Shown here in pieces: positions 1-8,927 of a stretch of DNA of 64,000 nt. The translations under genes were made by a program, and so were the position numbers. The notes below the pieces were generated by a model, which saw only the letters and a program-made list of their open reading frames with translations, was not told the DNA's origin and did not search any database. Position 1 is the stretch's first letter; the number at the start of each line of letters is the position of its first letter. Source of the DNA: Nonomuraea aridisoli (lineage in GTDB: Bacteria; Actinomycetota; Actinomycetes; Streptosporangiales; Streptosporangiaceae); contig NZ_POUD01000007.1 in NCBI RefSeq assembly GCF_003236395.1, positions 18,146-82,145 on the forward strand. Direction: 5' to 3'.

Positions 1-1251
1 TTGGCTGTCATCGGCTTGGGCTACGTCGGCATGCCGCTCGCCAAGGAGGCGGTGGCTGCCGGTCTGCGGGTCGTCGGCGTGGAGGTCGACCCCGCCAAGG
101 TCGAGGCGCTCAACGCCGGGCAGTCCTACATCGATGACCTGACTGACGCCGACCTCGATCACATGCTGGCCAACGGGTTCAGCGCCACGCTCGACGAGTC
201 CGTGCTGAGCAGGAGCAACACGATCGTCATCTGCGTGCCGACCCCGCTGGACGAGGACCACCGTCCCGACCTGTCGGCGGTTGAGGGCGCCACCCGCACC
301 GTGGCGCGCAACCTCACCAAGGGCACGCTCGTCGTCCTGGAGTCCACCACCTGGCCCGGCACCACCGACGAGGTGGTCAGGCCGGCGCTGGAGAGCGCCT
401 CCGGCCTCGTCGCCGGCGAGGACTTCCACCTGGCCTTCTCGCCCGAGCGCATCGACCCGGGCAACCCCAAGTTCGGCCTGCGCAACACGCCCAAGGTCGT
501 CGGTGGCTACACCCCGACCTGCCGCGACCGCGCGAAGGCGTTCTACGGGCAGTTCATCGAGCAGGTGGTGCCGGTCAGCGGCACCCGCGAGGCCGAGATG
601 GCCAAGCTGCTGGAGAACACCTACCGGCACGTCAACATCGCCCTCGTCAACGAGATGGCGATCTTCTGCGACGAGCTCGGCATAGACCTGTGGGAGTCGA
701 TCGAGGCCGCGGCGACCAAGCCGTTCGGCTTCCAGAAGTTCCTGCCGGGGCCGGGCGTCGGCGGGCACTGCATCCCCGTCGACCCGTCGTACCTGTCGTA
801 CACCGTGCGCAAGCTGGGCTACCCGTTCCGGTTCGTGGAGCTGGCCCAGGAGATCAACGAGCGGATGCCGTCGTACGTGGTCAACCGGGTGCAGCGGCTG
901 CTGAACCGGCATAAGAAGGCCGTGAACGGCGCAAAGGTCGTTATGCTCGGCGTCACCTACAAGCCGGACATCGCTGACGAGCGTGAGACCCCAGCGCTCC
1001 CCGTGGCGCGCGCGCTGCTGGAGCTGGGCGCCGAGCTCTCGTTCGCGGATCCGTACGTAAAGGAGTGGTCGGTGGACGGCACCCCGGTGCCGCGTGAGGA
1101 GGATCTGGCCGAGGCCGTGATCAACGCGGACGTGACGCTGCTCCTGCAGCAACACGCCGCGTTCGACCTCGACATGGTCGAGGCGAAGGCCAGGCTCGTG
1201 CTGGACACCCGCGGCGTCCTCGCCGAGGGTGAACGCGTCGAGCGGCTGTAG
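1..1251 (+). CDS. Nucleotide-sugar dehydrogenase (UDP-ManNAc/UDP-glucose dehydrogenase family), 5' end outside window
   Basis: NAD-dependent oxidation of the C6 hydroxyl of a UDP-sugar to a uronate, a cytoplasmic step in making surface polysaccharide precursors. The Rossmann motif GLGYVG is at residues 5-10, the middle domain carries ENTYR, and the catalytic cysteine lies in GGHCIPVDP near residue 258. A C-terminal UDP-binding domain contains the TYKPDIADERETPA stretch. About 416 residues are visible, close to full family length, but the Rossmann strand starts abruptly and TTG at base 1 is probably an internal codon, so a few residues are missing. A glycosyltransferase follows after 19 bases. 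WecC-type UDP-N-acetylmannosamine dehydrogenase is the best subfamily guess; UDP-glucose dehydrogenase is the alternative. Confidence 0.85.
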   Translation: MAVIGLGYVGMPLAKEAVAAGLRVVGVEVDPAKVEALNAGQSYIDDLTDADLDHMLANGFSATLDESVLSRSNTIVICVPTPLDEDHRPDLSAVEGATRTVARNLTKGTLVVLESTTWPGTTDEVVRPALESASGLVAGEDFHLAFSPERIDPGNPKFGLRNTPKVVGGYTPTCRDRAKAFYGQFIEQVVPVSGTREAEMAKLLENTYRHVNIALVNEMAIFCDELGIDLWESIEAAATKPFGFQKFLPGPGVGGHCIPVDPSYLSYTVRKLGYPFRFVELAQEINERMPSYVVNRVQRLLNRHKKAVNGAKVVMLGVTYKPDIADERETPALPVARALLELGAELSFADPYVKEWSVDGTPVPREEDLAEAVINADVTLLLQQHAAFDLDMVEAKARLVLDTRGVLAEGERVERL

Positions 1252-1270
1252 CGACGGAGGGCTGCGCGCA

Positions 1271-2359
1271 GTGCACGTGCTCGTCATGACGGTGGTGCAT
1301 AACCCCGAGGACGCAAGGATTCTGCACAGGCAGATCCGTGCCCTCGTGGACGCCGGTCATGAGGTCACGTACGCCGCGTCCTACACCGCCCACGGCGTCG
1401 TCCCCCGGCCGTGGGTGACCGGGGTCGATCTTCCGAGGGCCGCCCAGCGCAAGCGGGTCGCCGCGGTCTGGGCCGCGCGCCGGCTGTTCAAGCGCATGCG
1501 CGACAAGGTGGACCTCGTCCTCATCCACGATCCCGAGCTGCTGTTCGCGGTGTGGGGCGTGCGCAACAGGCCGCCCGTGGTGTGGGACGTCCACGAGGAC
1601 ACCCCGGCCACGCTGTCGCTGAAGCCGTGGCTGCCCGCGCCGCTGCGCCCGCCCGTGCGCTTCCTCGCCCGGCTGCTGGAGGGCACCGCCGAACGTCACA
1701 TGCACCTGCTGCTGGCCGAGACCGCGTACGCGGGCCGGTTCAAGCACGCCCACCTCATCGTGCCGAACGAGACCTGGGTGCCCGACTCGGTGACGCCGCC
1801 CGGTGACGACCGCGTGGTCTACCTGGGCTGGTTGTCGAGGGCCAGGGGCGTGGTCGAGGCGGTCGAGGTGGCCCGGCTGCTGCAGCCGTACCGGGTGGCG
1901 GTGGAGCTGATCGGCTACGCCGACCAGCAGAGCCGCCCGATGCTCAACCAGGCCGTGCACGAGGGCCTGCTGGAGTGGCGTGACTTCATGCCCAACGACG
2001 AGGCGCTCAAGCGGCTCGACGGGGCGCTGGCGGGGCTGTCGCTGCTGCACGACGAGCCGAACTACCGGCACTCGATGCCCACGAAGATCGTGGAGTACAT
2101 GGCGCACGGCATCCCCGTCATCACCACGCCGTCGCCCCGCGCGGTCGAGCTGATCGAGCGTTACGAGAGTGGCGTCGTGGTGCCCTGGCAGGACCCGAAG
2201 GCGGTGGCGCAGGCCGTGCTGACGCTCCGCGACGACGTACGCGAGCGGCAGGCCCAGGGTGCGCGCGGCTACGCGGCCGCCCGCGCCAACCATCACTGGC
2301 CCAACTCCGCGAAGCGGTTCGTCTCCCAGCTGGAGGCCTGGGCCGGGGTCAAGCACTAA
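1271..2359 (+). CDS. Glycosyltransferase, GT-B fold (GT4-like)
   Basis: Predicted cytoplasmic transferase that moves a sugar from a nucleotide donor to a lipid-linked or polysaccharide acceptor. The N-terminal domain opens with a VLVMTVVHNPEDARI stretch typical of GT4 enzymes, and the C-terminal donor-binding domain has HSMPTKIVEYMAHGIPVI with the conserved glutamate of this fold. An upstream in-frame start at 1229 would lie inside the dehydrogenase gene; GTG at 1271 is preferred because GGAGG sits 10 bases upstream, right after the dehydrogenase stop. It is probably co-transcribed with the dehydrogenase. Acceptor and linkage cannot be read from the sequence. Confidence 0.8.
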   Translation: MHVLVMTVVHNPEDARILHRQIRALVDAGHEVTYAASYTAHGVVPRPWVTGVDLPRAAQRKRVAAVWAARRLFKRMRDKVDLVLIHDPELLFAVWGVRNRPPVVWDVHEDTPATLSLKPWLPAPLRPPVRFLARLLEGTAERHMHLLLAETAYAGRFKHAHLIVPNETWVPDSVTPPGDDRVVYLGWLSRARGVVEAVEVARLLQPYRVAVELIGYADQQSRPMLNQAVHEGLLEWRDFMPNDEALKRLDGALAGLSLLHDEPNYRHSMPTKIVEYMAHGIPVITTPSPRAVELIERYESGVVVPWQDPKAVAQAVLTLRDDVRERQAQGARGYAAARANHHWPNSAKRFVSQLEAWAGVKH

Positions 2360-2388
2360 ATCACACGAGGGCGGTTGGGTTCCTGAAC

Positions 2389-4188
2389 GTGCGCTGGCTC
2401 TTCCTGGTCGTGGGCGCAGTCGTGGTGGCCGTGGTGGCCGCCGTGGTGATCGTGTTGCCGGAGTCGTCCGACGGGCCGGCGAAGGAGGCCGGCTCGAAGG
2501 CGGCGCCGACGCCGTCGAGCACGTACCCGACGCCTCAGGTGAGCGAGTTCACCGACCCCTGTGGAACGTTCGACACCGGCGAGACCGCCCCCTACGCCGT
2601 CACCGGCTACTGGATCACCCCCACGTCCAACCCGTGCACCTGGCGCAAGCAGCTCCAGGAGATCCACCGCGTCGGCGGCGACACGATCATCCGGATCGGC
2701 TGGGGCCTGCAGTTCCGCACGATCTCCGACGACGGGGAGGTGCTGGCCAAGGACGGCACCGTCGACTCCCTCTACGAGTCGTGCGAGGAGGACGGCCTCA
2801 CCTGCTACGACGCCGCCGTGCGGGATCTGAAGGAGGCCAACCCGAAGAACCGGATCGGCCGGATGTACGTCTACCGGACTGACGAGTCGTTCGGCCCCGA
2901 CCTGTTCCGCTGCCCCGAGATGGAGCACGCCATCCCGATCGGCAAGCGGATCTACTACCGCCTGCTCACCCAGCCCGACGGCTCCGACGACGCCACCTGC
3001 GACTTCAGCGGCAAGCCCGAGTCGTACGACATGATCCTCGTGGCCGGCTCGCCCAACGACAGCCTGGGCAAGCTGCTCGACCTGGGCGACCAGTTCGGCA
3101 TGCGGGTCTTCCCCGCGCTGCCGCTGGCCCCGCGCGACTCCAGGACGCCGACCAAGGCCGAGCCGCGCCACCTCGGCACGCTCACCACGCTGACCCGGCG
3201 CATCCTTCAGGACTACGGCGTGCGCTTCGCCGACCGGCCCTCGCTCGGCGGGGTCTACCAGCCGTTCGAGGTGCAGATGTCGGAGACGCTGGCCGACAAC
3301 CCGACGCTGGACGTCTACTCCGACCAGCACACGATCGTCGAGCAGGAGCTGCCCGGCAAGCCCATCCTGATCAGCCCCTACCTCGACGCGCGCAAACGGG
3401 TGGCCTTCGGCCGCACGCCCCAGCAGGTGGCCGAGGGGTTCAAGGCCCTGGCGAAGACCGGGGTCGGGATCATCGCGCCGCAGGACAGCCGCGGGACCGG
3501 CAAGGTCGGCCTGTTCTGGCCCGACGAGCGCGACCAGGAGGTGGACGCGCGACTGCGGCCGGTGGTGGGCGAGGCGACGTACGACACGGCCTACCACGGC
3601 TCCACGCGCGACTACTACCGCGAGATGGCCGCGGCCCGGCAGGAGATGCTCGACGCGGGCTACCAGGTGCAGCTGTGGGCGAACGTGGAGGCGTTCGAGC
3701 CGTCCGGCGACCGGCCCTGCGCCCCGACGGGCACCCGCGGCAAGACCGACAAGGAACGCCTGGACCAGGCGGTGACGATGGCCGGGCGGTACGTCCAGAA
3801 GATCGTCTCCTACATGTGGAGCGACTTCATGACCTGCGGCGAGCCCTCGCTGGAGACGGAGATCCTCAGGGACTGGCAGCGGCCGATCGCCGTGGACGCC
3901 ATCCGCACGCCGCGCGACATCCAGGACGGCGTCGAGGTGCGCGGCTACAACCTCAAGGACGGCACCATCACCCTGCGGTGGTCCGGCGGCACGAAAGAGC
4001 TGGTGGTCTCGTCCGTCGGCTGGCTGGACGAGGACCCGATCGAGGGCGAGCTGCCCGAGGGCATGGCGACCGCGTGGGTGCCGTTCGACTGGAGTCAGGT
4101 GCCGACCGGGGAGTGGGTGCGCATCGGCGTGCGCCTGCCCTCCGGCCAGGAGACCACGGAGCCGTTGCACGTCCGCATCCTCACGTGA
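2389..4188 (+). CDS. Membrane-anchored extracytoplasmic protein, possibly glycoside-hydrolase-like (DUF4434-like)
   Basis: A 599-residue protein. An uncleaved-looking hydrophobic helix (residues 5-24, rich in V, A, I) is followed by a Ser/Pro/Thr-rich stretch to about residue 50 and a large globular domain. The segments YAVTGYWITPTS and GGDTIIRIGWGLQ, and an early conserved aromatic pattern, recall DUF4434-type TIM-barrel proteins; that assignment is tentative. The last ~90 residues look like a beta-sandwich. Start GTG 2389 has an upstream GAGGG. It follows the glycosyltransferase by 29 bases, so the context suggests processing or binding of the surface polysaccharide made by the two genes upstream. 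I do not recognise a catalytic signature. Confidence 0.6.
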   Translation: MRWLFLVVGAVVVAVVAAVVIVLPESSDGPAKEAGSKAAPTPSSTYPTPQVSEFTDPCGTFDTGETAPYAVTGYWITPTSNPCTWRKQLQEIHRVGGDTIIRIGWGLQFRTISDDGEVLAKDGTVDSLYESCEEDGLTCYDAAVRDLKEANPKNRIGRMYVYRTDESFGPDLFRCPEMEHAIPIGKRIYYRLLTQPDGSDDATCDFSGKPESYDMILVAGSPNDSLGKLLDLGDQFGMRVFPALPLAPRDSRTPTKAEPRHLGTLTTLTRRILQDYGVRFADRPSLGGVYQPFEVQMSETLADNPTLDVYSDQHTIVEQELPGKPILISPYLDARKRVAFGRTPQQVAEGFKALAKTGVGIIAPQDSRGTGKVGLFWPDERDQEVDARLRPVVGEATYDTAYHGSTRDYYREMAAARQEMLDAGYQVQLWANVEAFEPSGDRPCAPTGTRGKTDKERLDQAVTMAGRYVQKIVSYMWSDFMTCGEPSLETEILRDWQRPIAVDAIRTPRDIQDGVEVRGYNLKDGTITLRWSGGTKELVVSSVGWLDEDPIEGELPEGMATAWVPFDWSQVPTGEWVRIGVRLPSGQETTEPLHVRILT

Positions 4189-4229
4189 GCCGCCCTCCCG
4201 CGCGGTTCGCCGGGCGTGGGAGGTCCGTG

Positions 4230-4235
4230 TAACGT
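4230..4235 (+). promoter_or_regulatory. -10 box (TAACGT) of a probable leaderless transcript
   Basis: The box matches TANNNT and ends 7 bases before ATG 4243, a spacing that places the transcript start at or next to the start codon. Confidence 0.45.
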
Positions 4236-4242
4236 GCCGTCC

Positions 4243-4908
4243 ATGGTCCCGAGCGTCCCGGTCAGCGTCGACCTGGTCGTGCTCACCGTCCGTAACCAGG
4301 CGCTGAGCGCTCTGGTGTGGCGGCGCGACAGCCCGCCGTTCCTGCGCCGCTGGTCGTTGCCCGGCGGCTTCATCCAGCTCGACGAGGACCTCCCGGCCGC
4401 CGCCCACCGCATCCTCGCCGAGCGCGCCGGCCTCCCGGGCGCGCCGGTGCACCTGGAGCAGCTCCAGACGTACGGCTACCCCGACCGCGACCCACGTCAG
4501 CGCGTGCTGAGCGTCGCCTACCTCGGTCTCGCCCCCGACCTGCCCGCCTCGGAGAAGGCCCACATGAGCTGGCAACCGGTCGACGCCCTGACCGTCATGG
4601 CCTTCGACCACCGCCGCATCATGCTCGACGGCATCGAACGCGCCCGCGGCAAGCTGGAGTACACCTCGCTGGGGGCGGCGTTCTGCCCGCCCGAGTTCAC
4701 GGTGGCCGACCTGCGCCGGGTCTACGAGATCGTCTGGGGCCGCCAGCTCGACCCGCGCAACTTCCACCGCAAGGTCACCAAGGCCGAGGGCTTCCTGGTG
4801 GAGACCGGCGAGACGACGACGCGCGACGGCGGCCGGCCCGCCAAGCTCTATCGGCGCGGCCCCGCCGAGCTGCTGCACCCGCCGATGTTGCGCAGTCTCC
4901 GCGACTGA
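4243..4908 (+). CDS. NrtR-like Nudix-domain transcriptional regulator
   Basis: Residues ~1-140 form a Nudix fold and the last ~75 residues a winged helix (TKAEGFLVETGET, followed by a Gly-Arg-Pro-Ala-Lys-Leu-Tyr wing). The Nudix box is degenerate: the usual REUxEE core reads RILAER, so two catalytic acids are missing and hydrolysis is unlikely. That fits NrtR-type repressors, which use the Nudix fold to sense ADP-ribose or related NAD metabolites. The start is taken as ATG 4243 because a TANNNT box lies 7 bases upstream; GTG 4216 or 4234 with GGAGG at 4219 are alternatives. No NAD biosynthesis genes are adjacent, so the regulon is unknown. Confidence 0.75.
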   Translation: MVPSVPVSVDLVVLTVRNQALSALVWRRDSPPFLRRWSLPGGFIQLDEDLPAAAHRILAERAGLPGAPVHLEQLQTYGYPDRDPRQRVLSVAYLGLAPDLPASEKAHMSWQPVDALTVMAFDHRRIMLDGIERARGKLEYTSLGAAFCPPEFTVADLRRVYEIVWGRQLDPRNFHRKVTKAEGFLVETGETTTRDGGRPAKLYRRGPAELLHPPMLRSLRD

Positions 4909-4945
4909 CCCGCACCTGGGTGGCGCCGCACCGGGGCGCTCCTTT

Positions 4946-4951
4946 TATGGT
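4946..4951 (+). promoter_or_regulatory. -10 box (TATGGT) of a probable leaderless transcript
   Basis: TANNNT element ending 6 bases before ATG 4958 of the aminotransferase gene. No purine-rich ribosome binding site is visible between them. Confidence 0.45.
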
Positions 4952-4957
4952 TAGGCC

Positions 4958-6028
4958 ATGCCTCGTTTCCGCAAGATCCTCGACACCGTGGCCCCGTACA
5001 AGCCGGGCAAGTCCGTGGCCGCGCCGGCCGGCCGGCGGTCGTACAAGCTGTCCTCCAACGAGTCGCCCTACGAGCCCCTGCCCTCCGTGGTCGAGGTGAT
5101 CGCCAAGGCGGCGCGCGAGGTCAACCGCTATCCCGACCCGACGAGCATGGGGCTGACCGAGGCCATCGCGGAGCGCTACGACGTCCCGGCCGGCCACGTC
5201 ACGCTCGGTCCCGGGTCCGTCACGATCGTGCAGCAGCTGCTCACCTCGGTCGCCGACCCCGGCACCGAGTCGGTCTACGCCTGGCGGTCGTTCGAGTCCT
5301 ACCCGCTGCTGTCGGACCTGGCGGGCATGACGTCGGTGAGGGTGCCGCTGGCGGGCGAGGAGCACGACCTCGGCGCGATGGCCGAGGCGATCACCGAGCG
5401 CACCCGCATCGTGTTCGTCTGCACCCCGAACAACCCCACCGGCGTCGCCGTGCGGCGGGCGCAGCTGGCGGAGTTTCTCGACCGGGTGCCCGAGCACACG
5501 ATGGTGGTGCTCGACGAGGCATACCACGAGTACGTCCGCGACGCCGACGTCCCCGACGGCCTGGCCTTCTACCGCGACCGGCCCAACGTGGTCGTGCTGC
5601 GCACGTTCTCCAAGGCGTACGGGCTGGCCGGGCTGCGCGTCGGCTACATGATCGCGCAGGAGCCGGTGGCGGCGGCCGTCCGCAAGACGATCGTGCCGTT
5701 CGCCGTCAACCACCTGGCCCAGGCCGCCGCCATCGCCTCGCTGAAGGCGGAGGACGAGCTGCTGGAGCGGGTCGAGCAGGTGGTCAAGGAGCGCACGCGG
5801 GTGCGCGAGGCGCTGCTCGAGCAGGGCTGGACGGTCCCGCCGACGGAGGCCAACTTCGTCTGGCTGCGCTTCGACGACGAGCGGCGCACGCTCGCCTTCA
5901 CCGACGCGTGCGCCGCCGAGGGCGTGGCCGTGCGGCCGTACCCGCCGGAGGGCGTGCGCGTCTCGATCGGCACCCCGGAGGCGAACGACGTGCTGCTCCG
6001 GGCGGCCGACGCCTTCCGCAACGGCTGA
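4958..6028 (+). CDS. hisC: PLP-dependent aminotransferase, HisC/Pat family
   Basis: Fold-type I aminotransferase of 356 residues that transfers an amino group between histidinol phosphate (HisC) or aromatic amino acids (Pat) and 2-oxoglutarate. The PLP-binding lysine is K219 in [19 protein letters not shown] and LDEAYHEY carry the Asn and Asp/Tyr cofactor contacts. The N-terminal [13 protein letters not shown] and the WRSFESYP stretch resemble mycobacterial phenylalanine aminotransferase Pat at least as much as biosynthetic HisC, and there are no other his genes here. The symbol is therefore family-level, and pat is an equally good name. The paralog-A regulator starts 22 bases downstream and may share the transcript. 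Confidence 0.8.
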   Translation: MPRFRKILDTVAPYKPGKSVAAPAGRRSYKLSSNESPYEPLPSVVEVIAKAAREVNRYPDPTSMGLTEAIAERYDVPAGHVTLGPGSVTIVQQLLTSVADPGTESVYAWRSFESYPLLSDLAGMTSVRVPLAGEEHDLGAMAEAITERTRIVFVCTPNNPTGVAVRRAQLAEFLDRVPEHTMVVLDEAYHEYVRDADVPDGLAFYRDRPNVVVLRTFSKAYGLAGLRVGYMIAQEPVAAAVRKTIVPFAVNHLAQAAAIASLKAEDELLERVEQVVKERTRVREALLEQGWTVPPTEANFVWLRFDDERRTLAFTDACAAEGVAVRPYPPEGVRVSIGTPEANDVLLRAADAFRNG

Positions 6029-6050
6029 GGAACGGTCTCGGGGGCGTGCC

Positions 6051-7370
6051 GTGGAACGGCATCGATCGAGGATCGCCATCGGGGTGGCCGGCCCGCACGA
6101 CCTGGTGGAGCGGATCGTGCACGTCGGGGCCGGCCTGCCGACGGCGGCGACGTTCCGCCTGGTGAGCGTCCCCCACGACAGCAGGATCATCGGCGGCGTC
6201 GACGTGGTGCTGTTCACCGGCCCGCTCCAGTACGACCTGGCCAGGCAGGCGGGCGAGCTCGACGTCCCGGCCACCTACGTGCCGGTGAACGGGGCCGGGC
6301 TCTACGCCGCGCTGCTGCGCGGGGCGCTGGGGCAGGGGGTCGACCCGGCCCGGGTGAGCATCGACTCCATCGCGCCCGACGAGGTCGCCGAGGCGTACGA
6401 CGAGATCGGCCTGCCCACGGCGGGCGTGCACGTCTGCGAATACCGGCGGCCCGACTCCGTGCGCGGCTTCGCCGGCTTCCACGAGCGTCTCCACCGCCAG
6501 GGCGCGACCACGGCGGCCCTCACCACGGTCCGCACCGTCGCCACCCGGCTGACGGCCGGCGGGGTGCCGGTGTTGCGCATGACCCCCGCCGCGAGCACGG
6601 TGCGCCGGGCCATCGACACCGCGGCGCTGCTCGGGGCGGGCAACCGGGCGCAGGAGTCGCAGATCGCGATCGCGCTGGTGTCGCCCGTGGCCAGGCCCGG
6701 CCCCGCCGATCCCGGCGACTACCGGCAGCAGGAGCTGAGGCTGCTGCTGCACCGGTCGTTGCTGGCCGACGCGCGGCTGATGGGCGCCATGGTCGTGCCG
6801 CGTGAGGAGCACGCTTACGCCCTGATCACCACGGCGGGGGCGCTGTCGCGGGTCACCGACGGCTTCCGGACGGCGCCGTTCGTCGGCCGGGTGCGCGCCG
6901 AGGTGGGCCTCGACGTGGTGTGCGGCCTCGGCCTCGGCGGCACGGCCAGGGACGCCGACGCCCACGCCGCGGCCGCGCTCGACCGCGCCCGCGCCGCGGG
7001 GACGGCGGCGTACCTGGTGGACGGCGACGGCGTGGCACTGCCGCTGCCCGCACACGGACGCGCCGCCTCCAGGGAGGCCCGAGGCCCCGGCACGGTCGCG
7101 GAGCCGGGCGCCCGGGAGCCCGGCCCCCGTTCTGGGCGGGCGCCCGGTTCCCGGGCGGTGCGGATCCGTGACCGGCTGGTCGAGCGGCTCGGGCCCGGTT
7201 GCGTGGTGGTCGACGCCGAGACCGTCGCCGAGATCCTCGGCCTTGCGCCCAGGAGCGCCAGGCGGGTGCTGCAACACCTGGTCGAGGAGGGTCTGGCCTG
7301 GGCGCTGCCCCCGGTGCGGTCGACGCGGGCGGGCCGCCCCCGTCAGCCGTACCGCCTCATCACCCGCTGA
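6051..7370 (+). CDS. Paralog A: putative sensor regulator (PrpR_N-like, GGDEF-like, winged helix)
   Basis: A 439-residue cytoplasmic protein of a family I cannot name. Residues ~6-200 form a two-lobed domain starting IAIGVAGPHDLVE. Its second lobe (GATTAALTTVRTVATRL to VLRMTPAASTVRRAIDTA) has the periodicity of PrpR_N-type sensor domains. Residues ~225-330 look like a degenerate GGDEF/GTP-cyclohydrolase-III fold ending GLDVVCGLGLGGTARDADAHA. A Pro/Gly/Arg-rich linker follows, then a winged helix (AETVAEILGLAPRSARRVLQ) and the tail GRPRQPYRL. Start GTG 6051 matches the start of paralog B. Relative to B it lacks about 13 residues near residue 42. It ends 19 bases before the convergent catabolic gene. 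A role as metabolite-responsive transcription factor is inferred. Confidence 0.65.
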   Translation: MERHRSRIAIGVAGPHDLVERIVHVGAGLPTAATFRLVSVPHDSRIIGGVDVVLFTGPLQYDLARQAGELDVPATYVPVNGAGLYAALLRGALGQGVDPARVSIDSIAPDEVAEAYDEIGLPTAGVHVCEYRRPDSVRGFAGFHERLHRQGATTAALTTVRTVATRLTAGGVPVLRMTPAASTVRRAIDTAALLGAGNRAQESQIAIALVSPVARPGPADPGDYRQQELRLLLHRSLLADARLMGAMVVPREEHAYALITTAGALSRVTDGFRTAPFVGRVRAEVGLDVVCGLGLGGTARDADAHAAAALDRARAAGTAAYLVDGDGVALPLPAHGRAASREARGPGTVAEPGAREPGPRSGRAPGSRAVRIRDRLVERLGPGCVVVDAETVAEILGLAPRSARRVLQHLVEEGLAWALPPVRSTRAGRPRQPYRLITR

Positions 7371-7388
7371 ACGCGGGCCCGCCTCGCG

Positions 7389-8900
7389 TCAGCGGCGCGC
7401 GCCCCAGTTGAGGTAGGCCACGCCCAGCAGGTGGGAGCCCTGGTCGACCTGCAGCGCGCGGCCGACGTAGACGGACAGGGCGTGCGGGTGCAGCGCCTCG
7501 TCCCAGGGCGCGAGGGCCATCCAGCGCGGCGCCTGCAGATACTGGCCGGCCGCCGCGAAGCCGCCGGTGCCGTCCACGCGGAGCGTCGTGGTCGGCACCC
7601 CCTGCGGGTCGGTGGTGGCCATGTTCCTGGTGTACGCGCGGGCGAGCCGGACCATGTCGGCGCCGTTGAAGCCGAGCCGGTTGCGGAAGGCGAGCACGGC
7701 GAACTCCACGTCGATGGCGCCGTGGCTGAGGTCCTCGATCTGCCGGGCGCCGTTGCCCGACGGGGTGAACTCGGAGATCCGCTGGCTCTTGGTGAACCCG
7801 CGGTAGGTGTGGCCGAACGTCGGCCAGTACGACCAGGTGTAGGCCTCGTTCGGGCCCGGCTTGAGTTCGCGGGCGAACGTGCGCGCGAGCGCCCGCACCC
7901 GGTCGCCGTAGAAGGGGTCGCCGGTCGCGGCGTAGATCTCGGCGTAGGTCTGGCCGAGCGCGAGGAACTGGTTGGTGGGCTGCTCGGTGCCGTCGTAGGC
8001 GAGCGGGGTGCCCTTGTTCCAGACGAAGTAGCCGTACCCGTCGTCGGTCTGGCGCCATTCGTCGTCGTGCGCGGCGGCGGCGTCGCGCACCGCCTGGAGG
8101 TATTCCTCCGCTTTAGCACGATATTTCGGGACAGAACGGAGTGTCGGTGTTCCGAGCACCACCCGCACGAACGACGCCATGCCCCACGTGATCATCCCGG
8201 TGTGCACCGTGAACACCACCGGCTGGGAGACCAGCGACGTGCTGCTCGCGACCGGCACCCCTGTGCCCAGCGCCTTGGCCGTCACCTGCATGGACGACGG
8301 GTACGCGGCCAGGATCCGGTCGGGGGCGAAGTCGGGCGAGCCCGGGTCCATGGTCAGGTCGGCGAAGGTCGACGTGGTGCCGGTCCGGCCGCGTACCTCC
8401 AGCGTGAACCGCGCCTCGGACGTGCCCGAGCGCACGGTCACGGTGGTCAGATCGGCGTAGCTGACCGCGCTGCGCACCTCCAGCGCCGGCCGCCCGTCGG
8501 CGTCGTTCAGCGTGATTTTGCCCAGCGTGTACGGATGCATGGCCCGCCAGGCGGGCAGCGACCGCCCCTGGTAGTCGGTGAAGCCGCGCTCGGAGTCGCG
8601 GTTGGCCAGGATCTGGTCGACGGTCTCGATCACCCGGTCCAGGTAGTGGGTGTCCTTGTACGTCTCGTACATACGCATGAAACCGGCCAGGGCGTAGGAC
8701 TGGCCCCACGCCAGCCCGCCGTGCTCGTTGGTGCCCGCCGCCTGCTCGCCACCGGCGCCGGCGTACCAGGTCCGGTCGAAATGGTCGAAGGTCTCGCGGG
8801 AGGTGTAGTCGTGTCCGTCGGCGGCGGCGCGGGTGGCCGGCGCCAGGGCGAGCGCGCCGGCGGCGAGCGCTCCTAAACCGAACTGCCTGCGTGTCAACAT
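7389..8900 (-). CDS. Tat-exported putative carbohydrate-active enzyme (alpha-toroid type)
   Basis: The N-terminus (TRRQFGLGALAAGALALA, then AxA sites) is a clear twin-arginine signal peptide, so the 503-residue protein is exported folded. The body has repeated helical-hairpin segments rich in aromatics (YLDRVIETVDQIL near residue 90; ILARTFARELKPG-like helices in the second half), with a predicted beta-rich insert around residues 140-230. This is the look of (alpha/alpha)-barrel glycosidases, polysaccharide lyases or glucuronyl C5-epimerases, but I see no diagnostic catalytic motif. It is the last gene of the leftward operon behind two sugar ABC permeases, with AAGGAG 10 bases before ATG. It probably acts on the polymer outside the cell before uptake. 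Confidence 0.6.
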   Translation of the reverse strand: MLTRRQFGLGALAAGALALAPATRAAADGHDYTSRETFDHFDRTWYAGAGGEQAAGTNEHGGLAWGQSYALAGFMRMYETYKDTHYLDRVIETVDQILANRDSERGFTDYQGRSLPAWRAMHPYTLGKITLNDADGRPALEVRSAVSYADLTTVTVRSGTSEARFTLEVRGRTGTTSTFADLTMDPGSPDFAPDRILAAYPSSMQVTAKALGTGVPVASSTSLVSQPVVFTVHTGMITWGMASFVRVVLGTPTLRSVPKYRAKAEEYLQAVRDAAAAHDDEWRQTDDGYGYFVWNKGTPLAYDGTEQPTNQFLALGQTYAEIYAATGDPFYGDRVRALARTFARELKPGPNEAYTWSYWPTFGHTYRGFTKSQRISEFTPSGNGARQIEDLSHGAIDVEFAVLAFRNRLGFNGADMVRLARAYTRNMATTDPQGVPTTTLRVDGTGGFAAAGQYLQAPRWMALAPWDEALHPHALSVYVGRALQVDQGSHLLGVAYLNWGARR

Positions 8901-8927
8901 CGGGGTGCTGCTCCTTCCGCGCGGGCG

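Noticed and set aside
2356..4878. 840-codon open frame on the minus strand
   Set aside because: It is antisense to the surface protein and Nudix regulator genes; its Arg/His/Val/Leu-rich composition is what GC-rich antisense frames give, and no domain is recognisable.
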